A stretch of 64,000 nucleotides of DNA from CAZQVN01 sp964596775 (GTDB lineage: Bacteria > Eisenbacteria > RBG-16-71-46 > JABDJR01 > JAWXBZ01): positions 1 through 64,000 of the forward strand of contig CAZQVN010000012.1 of assembly GCA_964596775.1 (NCBI GenBank), given 5' to 3'. Below the pieces are notes generated by a model that saw only the letters and a list, made by a program, of their open reading frames with translations, had not been told where the DNA came from and searched no databases. Below, piece by piece: positions 52,852 through 61,924 of this stretch. The position numbers were made by a program, and so were the translations under genes. Every line of letters begins with the position of its first letter. Position 1 is the stretch's first letter.

Positions 52852-52872
52852 GGCTGGCGGACTCCCGGAGGT

Positions 52873-53712
52873 CTAGAGTTTTTCGAGGACCCGCTCCACG
52901 AGGCGCTTCAGGACCGGCTCGGTCCGGGCGGCCGTGGCCAGGATCTTTTCGATGTCCACGGGCTCGAGGGCATCGGGCAGGCAGGAGTCGGTGACGACGG
53001 AAAATGCGAGAACCTTCATGCCGCCGTGCACGGCCACGATGTTTTCGGGGATGAGGCTCATGCCGACGACGTCGCCCCCGATCTGGCGCAGGAACCGGTA
53101 CTCGGCGCGCGTTTCGAGATTCGGCCCGGCCACGGCCACGAACACGCCCTTGTGGAGCTTTATCCTTTCATCGAGCGCCACCTTTTCGGCGGTGGCGATC
53201 AATGCCCGGTCGTACGGCTCGCTCATGTCGGGAAAGCGCGGCCCGAGTTCCTCGTCGTTCGGACCGATGAGCGGGTTGTCCCCCATGAGATTGATGTGAT
53301 CGTGGATCACCACGATGTCGCCGGCGTCGTAGATCGGGTTCATGCCGCCCACGGCGTTGCTGGCGAGAAGGACTTCGGCGCCGAGCGCCCGCATCACCCG
53401 GATCGGGAACGTGACCTGGGCCATCGTGTAGCCCTCGTAGTAGTGCACGCGCCCGTTCATGGCCACGACCGGCTTGCCGGAGAGCGTTCCGAGGATGAGT
53501 TCGCCGGAGTGGGAGACGACCGTCGACTTCGGGAAGTTCGGGATCTCGCCGTACGGAATGCGCACCGCGTCCCGGATGGCCCCGGAGGCATCCCCGAGCC
53601 CGGTGCCCAGGATGAGGCCGAAACGGGGAGCGATCTTCGACTTCCCGCGGATGAACTGGACGGCCTCTTCGATCTGACGGCGCAAGTCGGACGACACGGT
53701 TTCCCCTTTCAC
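52873..53712 (-). CDS. punA: Purine nucleoside phosphorylase (PNP/MTAP superfamily)
   Basis: A 279-residue phosphorylase of the trimeric class. Conserved segments are LGTGLGD, SHSGELILG, NGRVHYYEGYT, AGPNLETRAEYRFL and GGDVVGMSLIPE. It splits purine nucleosides with phosphate for salvage. Before the C-terminus the sequence is FSVVTDSCLPDA: Asp sits where human PNP has the Asn that recognises 6-oxopurines, as also happens in MTAP, so substrate preference is open. The start may be GTG at 53712 (in GTGA, overlapping the upstream gene) or GTG at 53697 with GGGG upstream. Confidence 0.92.
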   Translation of the reverse strand: MKGETVSSDLRRQIEEAVQFIRGKSKIAPRFGLILGTGLGDASGAIRDAVRIPYGEIPNFPKSTVVSHSGELILGTLSGKPVVAMNGRVHYYEGYTMAQVTFPIRVMRALGAEVLLASNAVGGMNPIYDAGDIVVIHDHINLMGDNPLIGPNDEELGPRFPDMSEPYDRALIATAEKVALDERIKLHKGVFVAVAGPNLETRAEYRFLRQIGGDVVGMSLIPENIVAVHGGMKVLAFSVVTDSCLPDALEPVDIEKILATAARTEPVLKRLVERVLEKL

Positions 53713-53993
53713 GAATCCAGGGCCTGTTCGACACGGGCCCTGGTGACGGCTTCTATTTCAACGGTCTTCGCCCGGCCGGTCCGGCCGGACACGACATGAA
53801 TGCACGATCTGGGACACTTCAATATCCGCGACAACCAGATGATCAGGGCATCGTTGGCCGCGCCTTCGACGGGGGGAGCGGCCACGCGCACCCTGAGACG
53901 CCCTTCCGGATCGAATCCCACCGCTTCCGTGCGGGAAGCGCGCGGCGTGACCCGGATGCGGAGTCGGACTCCCGAAGCGGTTTCCTCGATCAA
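53709..53993 (-). CDS. DUF167 (YggU-family) protein
   Basis: A 94-residue protein of the YggU/DUF167 family, with the hallmark RVTPRASRTEAVG at the start and VAAPPVEGAANDALI in the middle. The function is not settled. TTG at 53993 overlaps the divIVA stop codon (TTGA) and its own stop overlaps the next start (GTGA). The gene lies between divIVA and the phosphorylase gene; DUF167 near divIVA and yggS is a common layout. Confidence 0.88.
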   Translation of the reverse strand: MIEETASGVRLRIRVTPRASRTEAVGFDPEGRLRVRVAAPPVEGAANDALIIWLSRILKCPRSCIHVVSGRTGRAKTVEIEAVTRARVEQALDS

Positions 53994-54568
53994 TCGTCTC
54001 CGGACACGGAGTGCACCGGTTCCGGCACGGATGCCAGGTTCGACGACGGCTTCTCGAAAGGCATGATCCGCGACGGCGCGTTTCCGCGGCTCGTGGAGTG
54101 CGCCTCGAGGATCGCCTTCTGGTCCTCGATGAGCGTCCGGAACTTGGCCAGCGTGTAGTTCCTCTGGCTTTCCAGCGCTTCCAGTTCCAGGATCAGCGAC
54201 CGCCGCCGCGTTTCCGCGTCGGAGAGAATCTGGCGCCCCTTGCCTTCCGCCTCCCCGACGATGTTCCTGGCCTTCAGTTCCGCCTCCTGGACCATCGCTT
54301 CGGCCCGTCTCTGGGCGGAATCGCTGGCCTCCGTCGACATCTTCTCGGCCATCACGAAGGCGTCGCGGAGAGACTTTTCGATCTCCTTGAACTCCGCCAG
54401 CTGGGCCTCGAGAGCGACGATCCGCTCCGCGGTCTGCGTCTTCTCGTTGATCAGTGCCTCCACGTCGTCGGCAATGAGGTCGAGAAACGTGTCCACTTCC
54501 TCCGGGTCATAGCCCCGGAAGCGCTGCGGGAATTCCTGTCTACGAATGTCGAGCGGAGTCAGTCGCAT
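53990..54568 (-). CDS. divIVA: DivIVA-domain cell division/polarity protein
   Basis: 192 residues from the chosen start. The N-terminal DivIVA domain (MRLTPLDIRRQEFPQRFRGY, then EEVDTFLDLIADD) is followed by a long coiled coil (about 45-155) and a disordered tail. DivIVA binds curved membrane and recruits division or growth partners; it is widespread in Gram-positives and also occurs in diderms such as Deltaproteobacteria. ATG at 54568 was chosen over 54583 because GGGAG lies eight bases before it and the conserved MRLTPLDI begins there. A promoter lies at 54637-54666. Confidence 0.9.
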   Translation of the reverse strand: MRLTPLDIRRQEFPQRFRGYDPEEVDTFLDLIADDVEALINEKTQTAERIVALEAQLAEFKEIEKSLRDAFVMAEKMSTEASDSAQRRAEAMVQEAELKARNIVGEAEGKGRQILSDAETRRRSLILELEALESQRNYTLAKFRTLIEDQKAILEAHSTSRGNAPSRIMPFEKPSSNLASVPEPVHSVSGDD

Positions 54569-54636
54569 TATGGTGTCTCCCAAAGAGTTAGGAAAGCACC
54601 GCCCCCCCGGGCCGCAAAAAACGCGAATCGGGGGTC

Positions 54637-54666
54637 ACTATACGGAGGAACGGGCTTCAAGCGCAA
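54637..54666 (-). promoter_or_regulatory. Sigma70-type promoter for the divIVA operon
   Basis: On the - strand: TTGCGC (54666-54661), 18-base spacer, TATAGT (54642-54637). It lies in the only sizeable gap before the compact run from divIVA to 45216. Confidence 0.55.
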
Positions 54667-54704
54667 GTGGAGAAAGTGCGGGTAACTCTTTTCAGGGGAA
54701 GTCC

Positions 54705-55472
54705 CTATGGATGGCGTTCCCCGAAGAGGGCCGTGCCGACCCGTATCAGGGTGGCGCCCTCGGCGATGGCGATCTCGAAATCGCCGGTCATTCCCATCGA
54801 CAGTTCGGGGAGGACCCGGCCGAGATCCTCTTCGGAGTCGGACTTCAGCCGGACCAGTTCGCGGAACGCCGGGCGCGCGGTTTCCGGATCGTCCGAGAGC
54901 GGGCCGATCGTCATGAACCCCCGGAGATCGAGGTTCGAACAGGCTTCGACCGCCCGGCGGAGGGCCGGTACGTCGGCGGGGTCACAGCCGTTCTTCCGCG
55001 CCTCGCGGGAGCAGTTGACCTGGATCAGGACCGGCTGGACCTTTCCGATCCGTTCCGCGCGGCGGTTCACGTCGCCGGCCAGCGACTCCGAGTCGATGGA
55101 ATGGATCAGGTCGAACACCTCCACGGCCTTGCCCGCCTTGTTGGACTGGAGGTGGCCGATCAGGTGGAAGCGGACGGGCCGGGGCGGTCCGCCGGGCGGT
55201 ACCGGCCCTGATGAACCGGAGGAGCCCGGTGCGGCCGGCGCTCCGCCCCCGCCGCGCGCCGCGCGGAGCCGTTCGATCTTGGGGATCGCTTCCTGCACGC
55301 GGTTCTCGCCGAACTCCGTGAGCCCCGCCGCGATCGCCTCCTCGATGGCCTCGACCGGACGCGTCTTGGACACGGCGACCAGGGTGACCGTGGACGGGTC
55401 GCGGCCGGCGGCCGCGCAGGCCGCGGCGATGCGCTCCCGGACGCGGGCGAGGTTTCCCTGGAAGTCGCTCAC
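54705..55472 (-). CDS. yggS: YggS-family pyridoxal 5'-phosphate homeostasis protein
   Basis: A 255-residue TIM-barrel PLP-binding protein. The PLP Lys is in VAVSKTRP, and EFGENRVQEA and FHLIGHLQSNK are characteristic. It has no known enzymatic reaction but helps balance PLP. A Gly/Pro/Ser-rich insertion of about 28 residues lies between EFGENRVQEA-x-PKIERL and FHLIGHLQSNK, which is unusual for this family. GTG at 55472 overlaps the kinase stop codon (GTGA). YggS near divIVA is common. Confidence 0.94.
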   Translation of the reverse strand: MSDFQGNLARVRERIAAACAAAGRDPSTVTLVAVSKTRPVEAIEEAIAAGLTEFGENRVQEAIPKIERLRAARGGGGAPAAPGSSGSSGPVPPGGPPRPVRFHLIGHLQSNKAGKAVEVFDLIHSIDSESLAGDVNRRAERIGKVQPVLIQVNCSREARKNGCDPADVPALRRAVEACSNLDLRGFMTIGPLSDDPETARPAFRELVRLKSDSEEDLGRVLPELSMGMTGDFEIAIAEGATLIRVGTALFGERHP

Positions 55473-57763
55473 GGGAGCCCCACCCTTTTCCTCAGGTCGG
55501 CGAACCGGGAATCGGACCGGAGCGAATCCAGCCGCGGATCCACATCGAGAAACGCGAGCCAGTGCTCCCGTTCGCGGAACGCCGTTTCCAGCGCGGAGAA
55601 CGCCCCGTCCGTGTCGTCCAGCGCCAGGTGCAGCAGCGCGACGAGGAAGGCGGGAACGAATTCGTGCCGCGCCGTTTCACGGAGCTCTTCAAGGATCCCT
55701 CGCGCATCGTCGGACCGGCCGCCCAGCGCCGCCTCCATTCCGGAAAGGAACCGGCGGAGCGGCTCGTGGTCGAGTTGCCGCGCGGCCCGACCCATGGCCC
55801 GGGACGCCTCGTCGCGCCGCCCGGTGACCATCCAGGTCCAGCCGAGCCACTGGTGCGAGTAGGCAAAGTCGGGGGTGATCTCGAACGGCCGCTTCAGCTC
55901 GCGGACGGCCTCGTCGTAGTCGCGCCGGAAGAAGTGGGCCCATCCGGTCACGATGTTCGGGATGACGGACAGCGGATCGAGTTCGCGGCTCTTCCGGCCG
56001 TTGGCGATCGCCTCCTCGAACCGCCCGGTGACGACCAGGAGGTTCGTGTACCAGAGATACCCGGTGCCGTAGCTCGGCCTCGACTCGATCGCCGCGAGGA
56101 AGTCGCGCTCCGCCTGCGCCCAGTCCCAGTCGTAGTAAAGGCGCGCATAGCCGAGAGCCGCGTACGCCTCCCCGGCGGTCGGATCGAGTTCGAGCGCGCG
56201 CTGCGCGGCCGCCCGCGCCCGCGTGAACGAGGCCTCGGGCCGCATGATGTTCTGGAAACCGAGAAGACCGTACGCCTCGGCGAGACCGACGTAGGCGGGC
56301 GCGTAGGCCGGATCGCGGCCGATCGCCGCCTGGAAATGGTCGACCGCCCGGCGGAGGCCGTCGGCGTTCCGCAGGCTCATCTGGTGTCGTCCGCGGAGTA
56401 CCGCGTCGTACGCCTCGGGATCCATTCTCCGCGCCGTCGTGCGCGGATCCCGCGGTCCGGACAGCGCCCCCTCGATCTCTTGGGCCACCGCGGCCGCCAC
56501 GTCGCTCTGCAGCATGAGGATGTCGGTCATGTCGCGCTCGTAGCGCTCCGACCACAGCAGGTTTTCCGAACCGGCGTCGCTGAGCTGGGCGGTGACCCGG
56601 ACGCGGTCGCCGGAACGGATGACGGTGCCCTCGAGGATTCCCTCCACGCCGAGTTCCGCCGCGATTTCCCGCAGCGGGCGCCGGACCCCCTTGAAACGCA
56701 TGACCGAGGATCGGGAGATGACCCGGAGCGCCTTGATGCGGGCCAGGTCGGAAATCAGCGCGTCGGTCATTCCATCCGCGAAGAATTCCTGGCCGGGGTC
56801 GCCGGAAAGGTTTTCCAGCGGGAGAACGGCGAGGGTACGGATCGCGCCGGCCCGGGGAGAAGGGGGCGCACTACCACCCGCTCCAGCTTCCGACCGCCGC
56901 GACCGGTCCGGCGCCCCCGCGTGTGACGGAGAGGAGGACTCCGCGCCCGCCCGGAGTTCGCGGAGGAGTTCGCGCGCGGACGGGAAGCGGTCGGCCGGAT
57001 CGCGCTCGATGAGCCTCATGACGATCCGGTCCGCGAATGCGGGGACATCGGGATTGAGCAGCGCCGGAGGGCGCGGCACATGGTTCGCGATCGCGTACAT
57101 CAGGGCGAGGATCGTGTCCGCCTCGAACGGGCGGCGCCCGGTCGCGAGTTCGTAGAGAAGGACGCCGAGCGCGTAGAGATCGCTCCGTTCGTCGCCGGAA
57201 CGGCCGTCGAGTGTTTCCGGGGCCATGTAGGCAAGCGTTCCGACTGCTGCGCCGTATTCCGTGGCGGTTGCCGTGGCTCCATCCGGGGCGGCGTAGAGAT
57301 GGCGGGCCAGGCCGAAATCGAGGATCTTGAGGCGCCCGTCCGGCGTCACCCGGAGGTTGCCGGGCTTGAGATCGCGGTGGATGACGCCGCTCTCATGAGC
57401 CACGGTGAGCCCCTCGGCGGCCTGGACCGCGATCGACCGCCAGGTGTCCGGATCGACGCGACCCCGCGCGATGACCGCATCGAGGGTTTCGCCAGGAATC
57501 AGCTCCATCACCAGGAAGTCGACGTCGTCCTGCGTGTCGAAATCGAAGATCGTGGCGATGTTCGGATGATTGAGGCGCGACAGCGCCAGCGCCTCCCTGC
57601 GGAAGCGCCGGCGCATCGCGTCGTCGGCGAGCAACCCCTTCCCGAGAACCTTGACGGCCACGTCACGCTCGAGGTGCTCGTCACGGGCCCGGTGAACGAC
57701 GCCCATGCCGCCGGCGCCGATCGGATCGGCGATCCGGTAATGGGAGAGCCGGGTGCCCTTCAT
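55469..57763 (-). CDS. Serine/threonine protein kinase with TolB/FlgO-like and TPR domains
   Basis: A 764-residue cytoplasmic protein without an obvious membrane helix. The kinase domain (1-275) has GAGGMG (16-21), Lys38 in VAVKVLG, HRDLKPGN (129-136) and DFG (149-151). Residues about 310-440 form a TolB-N/FlgO-like domain (AVLPLENLSGDP), and about 455-735 are TPR repeats. Such kinase-TPR fusions are common in Acidobacteria and relatives. The start is ATG at 57763, eight bases after the upstream dehydrogenase stop, so both may share an mRNA. The substrates are unknown. Confidence 0.92.
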   Translation of the reverse strand: MKGTRLSHYRIADPIGAGGMGVVHRARDEHLERDVAVKVLGKGLLADDAMRRRFRREALALSRLNHPNIATIFDFDTQDDVDFLVMELIPGETLDAVIARGRVDPDTWRSIAVQAAEGLTVAHESGVIHRDLKPGNLRVTPDGRLKILDFGLARHLYAAPDGATATATEYGAAVGTLAYMAPETLDGRSGDERSDLYALGVLLYELATGRRPFEADTILALMYAIANHVPRPPALLNPDVPAFADRIVMRLIERDPADRFPSARELLRELRAGAESSSPSHAGAPDRSRRSEAGAGGSAPPSPRAGAIRTLAVLPLENLSGDPGQEFFADGMTDALISDLARIKALRVISRSSVMRFKGVRRPLREIAAELGVEGILEGTVIRSGDRVRVTAQLSDAGSENLLWSERYERDMTDILMLQSDVAAAVAQEIEGALSGPRDPRTTARRMDPEAYDAVLRGRHQMSLRNADGLRRAVDHFQAAIGRDPAYAPAYVGLAEAYGLLGFQNIMRPEASFTRARAAAQRALELDPTAGEAYAALGYARLYYDWDWAQAERDFLAAIESRPSYGTGYLWYTNLLVVTGRFEEAIANGRKSRELDPLSVIPNIVTGWAHFFRRDYDEAVRELKRPFEITPDFAYSHQWLGWTWMVTGRRDEASRAMGRAARQLDHEPLRRFLSGMEAALGGRSDDARGILEELRETARHEFVPAFLVALLHLALDDTDGAFSALETAFREREHWLAFLDVDPRLDSLRSDSRFADLRKRVGLP

Positions 57764-57770
57764 CGCGGGA

Positions 57771-59333
57771 TCAGTCGCCGAACTTGAGACCCTGCGCCAG
57801 CGGCAGGTCGGTGCTCCAGTTGATCGTGTTCGTCTGGCGGCGCATGTAGACCTTCCAGGAATCGGAGCCCGACTCGCGGCCGCCGCCGGTTTCCTTCTCG
57901 CCGCCGAACGCGCCGCCGATCTCGGCGCCCGAGGTGCCGATGTTCACGTTCGCGATCCCGCAGTCCGAACCGCGGTGCGACAGGAAGTACTCCGCCTCGC
58001 GCATGTTCTCGGTGAAGATCGCCGAGGAAAGCCCCTGCGGCACGCCGTTGTGGAGGGCCAGCGCCTCTTCGATCTCGCCCACCGCCTCCGCGGCGGATGC
58101 GCCCTTCTTTCCGTAGCCGATGATGTAGAGGATCGGCGCGAACGTTTCGTCCTGGACGATCTGGTACTCGTTCTTCGCCAGGGCGATGCAGGGCTTAACG
58201 TAATGGCCGCCCGGATACTCCGGCCCGTCTAGGACTTCGCCTCCGCAGACGACCGTGCCCCCTTCCGCCTTGAGCTTCGTGATGGCGTCCTGCATGTCCT
58301 TGACGGCGCCGTGCGTGACGAGCGGCCCCATCAGCGTGTCGGGCTTGCGGGGGTCGCCGATCTGGATCCCCTCGTACGCCTTCTTGAGGCGCTGAACGAG
58401 CGTGTCCTTGATCGATTCATGCGCGATGATCCGCCGGGTCGACGTGCAGCGCTGGCCGGCCGTGCCGACCGCGCCGAACAGGATGGCCCGCAGCGCCAGG
58501 TCCATGTTCGCCGAAGGCGTGACGATGATCGCGTTGTTGCCGCCGAGTTCGAGGATCGTCCGGCCGAGGCGCTTGTTGACGACTTCGGCCACCCGGTAGC
58601 CCATCGTGCAGCTGCCGGTGGCGGAGATCAGCGGGATCTTCCGGTCGTGCAGCATCCGGTCGCCCACGGTGGAGCCCTTGCCGATCGTCAGCGAGAAGAC
58701 CGCCGGGTCGATGCCGTTCTCCCGGCAGACGGCTTCGGCGATCTTCGTGCAGGCGATGGCGGTGAGCGGCGTCTTGCTGGCCGGCTTCCAGACGACGGAA
58801 TCGCCGCAGACGGCGGCGATCGCGGTGTTCCAGCTCCACACGGCCACCGGGAAGTTGAACGCCGAGATCACGCCGACGACGCCGAGCGGATGCCACTGCT
58901 CGTACATCCGGTGGTCCGGGCGCTCGGAGTGCATGGTCAGGCCGTAGAGCTGGCGCGACAGGCCGACGGAAAAGTCGCAGATGTCGATCATTTCCTGGAC
59001 CTCCCCCTCCCCTTCCGCCGCGATCTTCCCCATCTCCAGCGTGACGAGCTGGCCGAGCTCCGTCTTCAGATCGCGCAGGCGGTTGCCGAGCAGGCGGACG
59101 ATCTCGCCGCGGCGCGGGGCCGGGAGCTTCCGCCACTCGAGGAACGCGGCGTGGGCGCGGGTCACGATCTGGTCGTACTCCTCTTCGGTGACCTGGGTGA
59201 CGGAGCCGATCTTCGTGCCGTCGACGGGCGTGGTCACGTCGAGAACGGGGCCGGAACCGATCCACTCGCCGCCGAAGCCGCCGGGGTTCAGATCCTTGAG
59301 GCCGAGTTTTTTCATGAAATCGTGACTGGTCAT
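57771..59333 (-). CDS. ALDH7-type aldehyde dehydrogenase (aminoadipate semialdehyde dehydrogenase-like)
   Basis: A NAD(P)-dependent dehydrogenase of 520 residues. ISAFNFPVAVWSWN, LELGGNNA and FGAVGTAGQRCTSTRR (catalytic Cys near residue 296) are present, and the tail GGAFGGEKETGGGRESGSD is typical of the ALDH7/antiquitin group, which oxidises aminoadipate semialdehyde in lysine breakdown. Another semialdehyde is possible. ATG at 59333 begins the conserved MTSHDFMKKLGL; the open frame to 59735 was not used. There is no strong ribosome site. A 140-base gap with the GC hairpin GGGGCCGAGGCCCC precedes it. Confidence 0.92.
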   Translation of the reverse strand: MTSHDFMKKLGLKDLNPGGFGGEWIGSGPVLDVTTPVDGTKIGSVTQVTEEEYDQIVTRAHAAFLEWRKLPAPRRGEIVRLLGNRLRDLKTELGQLVTLEMGKIAAEGEGEVQEMIDICDFSVGLSRQLYGLTMHSERPDHRMYEQWHPLGVVGVISAFNFPVAVWSWNTAIAAVCGDSVVWKPASKTPLTAIACTKIAEAVCRENGIDPAVFSLTIGKGSTVGDRMLHDRKIPLISATGSCTMGYRVAEVVNKRLGRTILELGGNNAIIVTPSANMDLALRAILFGAVGTAGQRCTSTRRIIAHESIKDTLVQRLKKAYEGIQIGDPRKPDTLMGPLVTHGAVKDMQDAITKLKAEGGTVVCGGEVLDGPEYPGGHYVKPCIALAKNEYQIVQDETFAPILYIIGYGKKGASAAEAVGEIEEALALHNGVPQGLSSAIFTENMREAEYFLSHRGSDCGIANVNIGTSGAEIGGAFGGEKETGGGRESGSDSWKVYMRRQTNTINWSTDLPLAQGLKFGD

Positions 59334-59475
59334 ATGAGTTCCATCGCTTTCAGGAGGAATGTCGTGTCGGGGGCCGAGGCCCCGGTGGAAAGAGCGCGGG
59401 AAGCTTAACACAGGAAGGGGCACATTCCGGAAGCCCGGGGCGGGGACCGTCCTCCGGAAGCGGCGAAATGATGTT

Positions 59476-60681
59476 TCAGTCGCCGGTGCGGAACTCGATC
59501 CGCCGCGGCAGCGCCGGTCCCGTGGCATCCCCCGCCGGAACGTCGAACAACCGGTCGATGCGGTTCCCCGAAAGATCCTCGAGTTCCGGCCGGACCGCCA
59601 CCGCGTACCGTCCGGGCTTCCACGGTTCCGCCGGCCTGAAGAGCAGGACGGTGCCCCCGTCCGCCGATTCCACCCAGGCACTGACCAGCGAGCCGTCCTC
59701 CCGTTCCACGAGCACGAACCGGCTCGCCTGGGCAACGTCCACGACCTCGTTCAGCGTGATGCGGAGCGGGTCCGTGCTCCCGGCCGCGGGAGGGTCCAGC
59801 GTCCACGCGGCGGGATCCGGCGATGTCCGGTCCGCGGCAACGGCACGGAAGACCTTCGTGAACGGCCGCCCGGTCAGGCCGCCGGTGGCGGTTCTCATCC
59901 CGGCATCGATCACCAGGCGATAGGCGCGCCCTTCCACCAGCGGAGCGCCGGCGCGGTCGTGCATCGCGAGCCCCTGCTTGATCCGGCCGGGATGCAGGAG
60001 CAGCGTCAGGCGGCGCATGGAGGGATCCCACAACTCCGGAGTCGTCTCCACGAAGGCCTGCTCGATCCGCGTTCCAGTGTCGTCCTCGAGACGGACATGG
60101 GCGGCCGCGTCGCCTCCCTGCATCGGTTCGGAAAAGTGGACATAGAACCGGAGCAGGTTTTCCGGCAACCGATCCCCGCCGGGAAGCACCTCGAGCACCG
60201 AAGCGGTTTCCAGCGGCCGCACCGGTGCGATCCGGAAGCGGGCCTCGATCGCGGTGCCCTCGAACCGGAACGCCACGCGGTAGGGAATGCCGGGCACGAA
60301 CGGAAGAACCGGGCGGAACTCGACGGCTCCGTCCGCCGGCGCGACCCGGCCGAAGACCGGCGGCAGCTCCCGGCCGCGATCCACGGTAACGGTGAGGATG
60401 TCCCCGGCGGCGGGGGCGGCCGCGATCCGCGCCGCGGTCCCGGGGGCGAGACCGGTCACGCGCACCGGATCGGTGGGCACCGCGGGCGTGACGATCCGGG
60501 GTGCGGGGGGTGCGGCGCGCGGGGCAACGGACGAATCCACGACCGTGGATGCGGATGCCGCGACCTGCGCGGACGAGGTCGCCGGAGCGGCCGAAGTCTC
60601 CGTGACCTCCGGAACCGTGACCAGCGCAGTCACGATCAAGGCCGCCGCGGTGCACCGGACCGCGAACACCCCTGTCGCCAC
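59476..60681 (-). CDS. Secreted protein with SbsA/Big-5-like Ig domains
   Basis: A 401-residue exported protein with a signal peptide about 1-31, an Ala/Pro/Thr-rich linker (about 32-75) and two to three Ig-like domains of the SbsA type; RFYVHFSEPMQGGD and LSGNRIDRLFDV are characteristic of these. They occur in surface proteins of many bacteria. GTG at 60681 follows directly after the TAG of the upstream gene, so the pair is probably coupled. There is no obvious enzymatic site. Confidence 0.8.
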   Translation of the reverse strand: MATGVFAVRCTAAALIVTALVTVPEVTETSAAPATSSAQVAASASTVVDSSVAPRAAPPAPRIVTPAVPTDPVRVTGLAPGTAARIAAAPAAGDILTVTVDRGRELPPVFGRVAPADGAVEFRPVLPFVPGIPYRVAFRFEGTAIEARFRIAPVRPLETASVLEVLPGGDRLPENLLRFYVHFSEPMQGGDAAAHVRLEDDTGTRIEQAFVETTPELWDPSMRRLTLLLHPGRIKQGLAMHDRAGAPLVEGRAYRLVIDAGMRTATGGLTGRPFTKVFRAVAADRTSPDPAAWTLDPPAAGSTDPLRITLNEVVDVAQASRFVLVEREDGSLVSAWVESADGGTVLLFRPAEPWKPGRYAVAVRPELEDLSGNRIDRLFDVPAGDATGPALPRRIEFRTGD

Positions 60682-61848
60682 CTAGAGCGCCATCCGCTCG
60701 ATCGAGTAGAGAACGAGGTCGAGCCGGCCCGAGGGCATCCGCTGGAGGCCGGCCACCGCCTTGTCGCTGAAGTTGTCGATGTGCTGGACGCCGGTGCCGG
60801 CTCGGGCGGTGTACGGTACGCCCTCCGTGTACGTCGGCGTCTCGCGGGTGATCCCCGGCTTCTTCAGTTCCTCGCGCACCGCTTCCGGCGTGAACGTCAT
60901 CAGAGGGAGCTGGCTGTTGGACATCACGAAGATGTCCCGGTCCTTCCAGCGGACCCGCAGCATGTCCATCGGGTAGTTGCCGGAGCCGAACTCGGCGATC
61001 GTGTGCCCCTTAACGTGTTCCCCCTCGCGGAGATCCGCGAGCGGAAACGCCACGAGCGGCGTGCAGAGATACGACGCCAGCATGTAGTCCGTTCCGTCCA
61101 GCGTGTACGGCAGGAACGTGCGGATCGGCGCGGAGGTTTCCCACTCGCCGTGCGCACCGTGATAGATCTCCACGGTGGTCCAGGCCGCGTCGCCGGTGGA
61201 CGGGTCGATCTTCCAGAGCGCCGCGGAGAACTCCTCGTTGGACAGCCCCGACACATAGAGCGTTCCGTCGTGAACCGCCATGTCGGTGATGGCCTCGACG
61301 CGCATCGGCAGGTCCTTCTTCCACGGGTGCTTCGCCTCCGTGCCGACCGGGTTCGGCAGCGTGATCCTCCGGTGGGGCACGTCGTCGAGGCTTACCAGCT
61401 CGAACTTTTCCTCGACCGTGACCCGGAGCAGCACGTCCGCGTCGGCGAGATCGTTGGGGAGCGACCAGCGGTCGTTCCACTGGCGCCGGGCCCGCGAAAC
61501 GGAAAAATAGGTGCTCCGGGACACCGGATTCACGGCCATGTCGTGGATCATGACGTCTTCCGCGGTCGTCCCGAGCACCGCGGCGATCTTCGCCTCGAGA
61601 TCCTTGATGCCGAAGGTGTCGGGCGCTTCGGCCGGCGTCCGGTCGCCGGTGTCGACGGCGATCACGGCGCCCCCCCTGGAATCCCCGATGAACAGCACGC
61701 CGTCGGAACCGAACACGAGCGTTCCGATGGACCGGATGTCCGGGCGTCCCGGGGTCAGCCCGGGAAACGCGGCGGCGCGGCCGGCGGGCACGGCGGCGAG
61801 AAACGCGGCGAGACAGAGATAGGCGCGGACAGTCCTGCTCATCTTCAA
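60682..61848 (-). CDS. Secreted beta-propeller-like protein, function unknown
   Basis: A 388-residue exported protein with a signal peptide about 1-26 (LCLAAFLAAVPAGRAAA). The mature part has repeated beta-strand blocks ending in G-x-L-x-F/V-x-G, such as SDGVLFIGDSRGGAV and HDGTLYVSGLSNEE, as in NHL or other beta-propellers. No active-site motif is visible. The ATG at 61848 may be followed by an alternative ATG two codons later (MSRTVRAY). It is coupled to the Ig-like protein and likely works with it outside the cell. Confidence 0.78.
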   Translation of the reverse strand: MKMSRTVRAYLCLAAFLAAVPAGRAAAFPGLTPGRPDIRSIGTLVFGSDGVLFIGDSRGGAVIAVDTGDRTPAEAPDTFGIKDLEAKIAAVLGTTAEDVMIHDMAVNPVSRSTYFSVSRARRQWNDRWSLPNDLADADVLLRVTVEEKFELVSLDDVPHRRITLPNPVGTEAKHPWKKDLPMRVEAITDMAVHDGTLYVSGLSNEEFSAALWKIDPSTGDAAWTTVEIYHGAHGEWETSAPIRTFLPYTLDGTDYMLASYLCTPLVAFPLADLREGEHVKGHTIAEFGSGNYPMDMLRVRWKDRDIFVMSNSQLPLMTFTPEAVREELKKPGITRETPTYTEGVPYTARAGTGVQHIDNFSDKAVAGLQRMPSGRLDLVLYSIERMAL

Positions 61849-61924
61849 TCCTCCTCGGTTTGCGGGGTCGGGTTTCCGATCCGAGTGTAGGACAGGAGCG
61901 CGGCGGGGTCCAGAATCGACGGGA

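Noticed and set aside
49786..53799. Open frame of 1337 codons on the + strand opposite ileS and the phosphorylase gene
   Set aside because: Antisense shadow of two certain genes in high-GC DNA.
59369..59388. Hairpin GGGGCCGAGGCCCC as a terminator after the Ig-like secreted gene
   Set aside because: Only six pairs and no T tract; GC-rich hairpins of this size are common by chance here.
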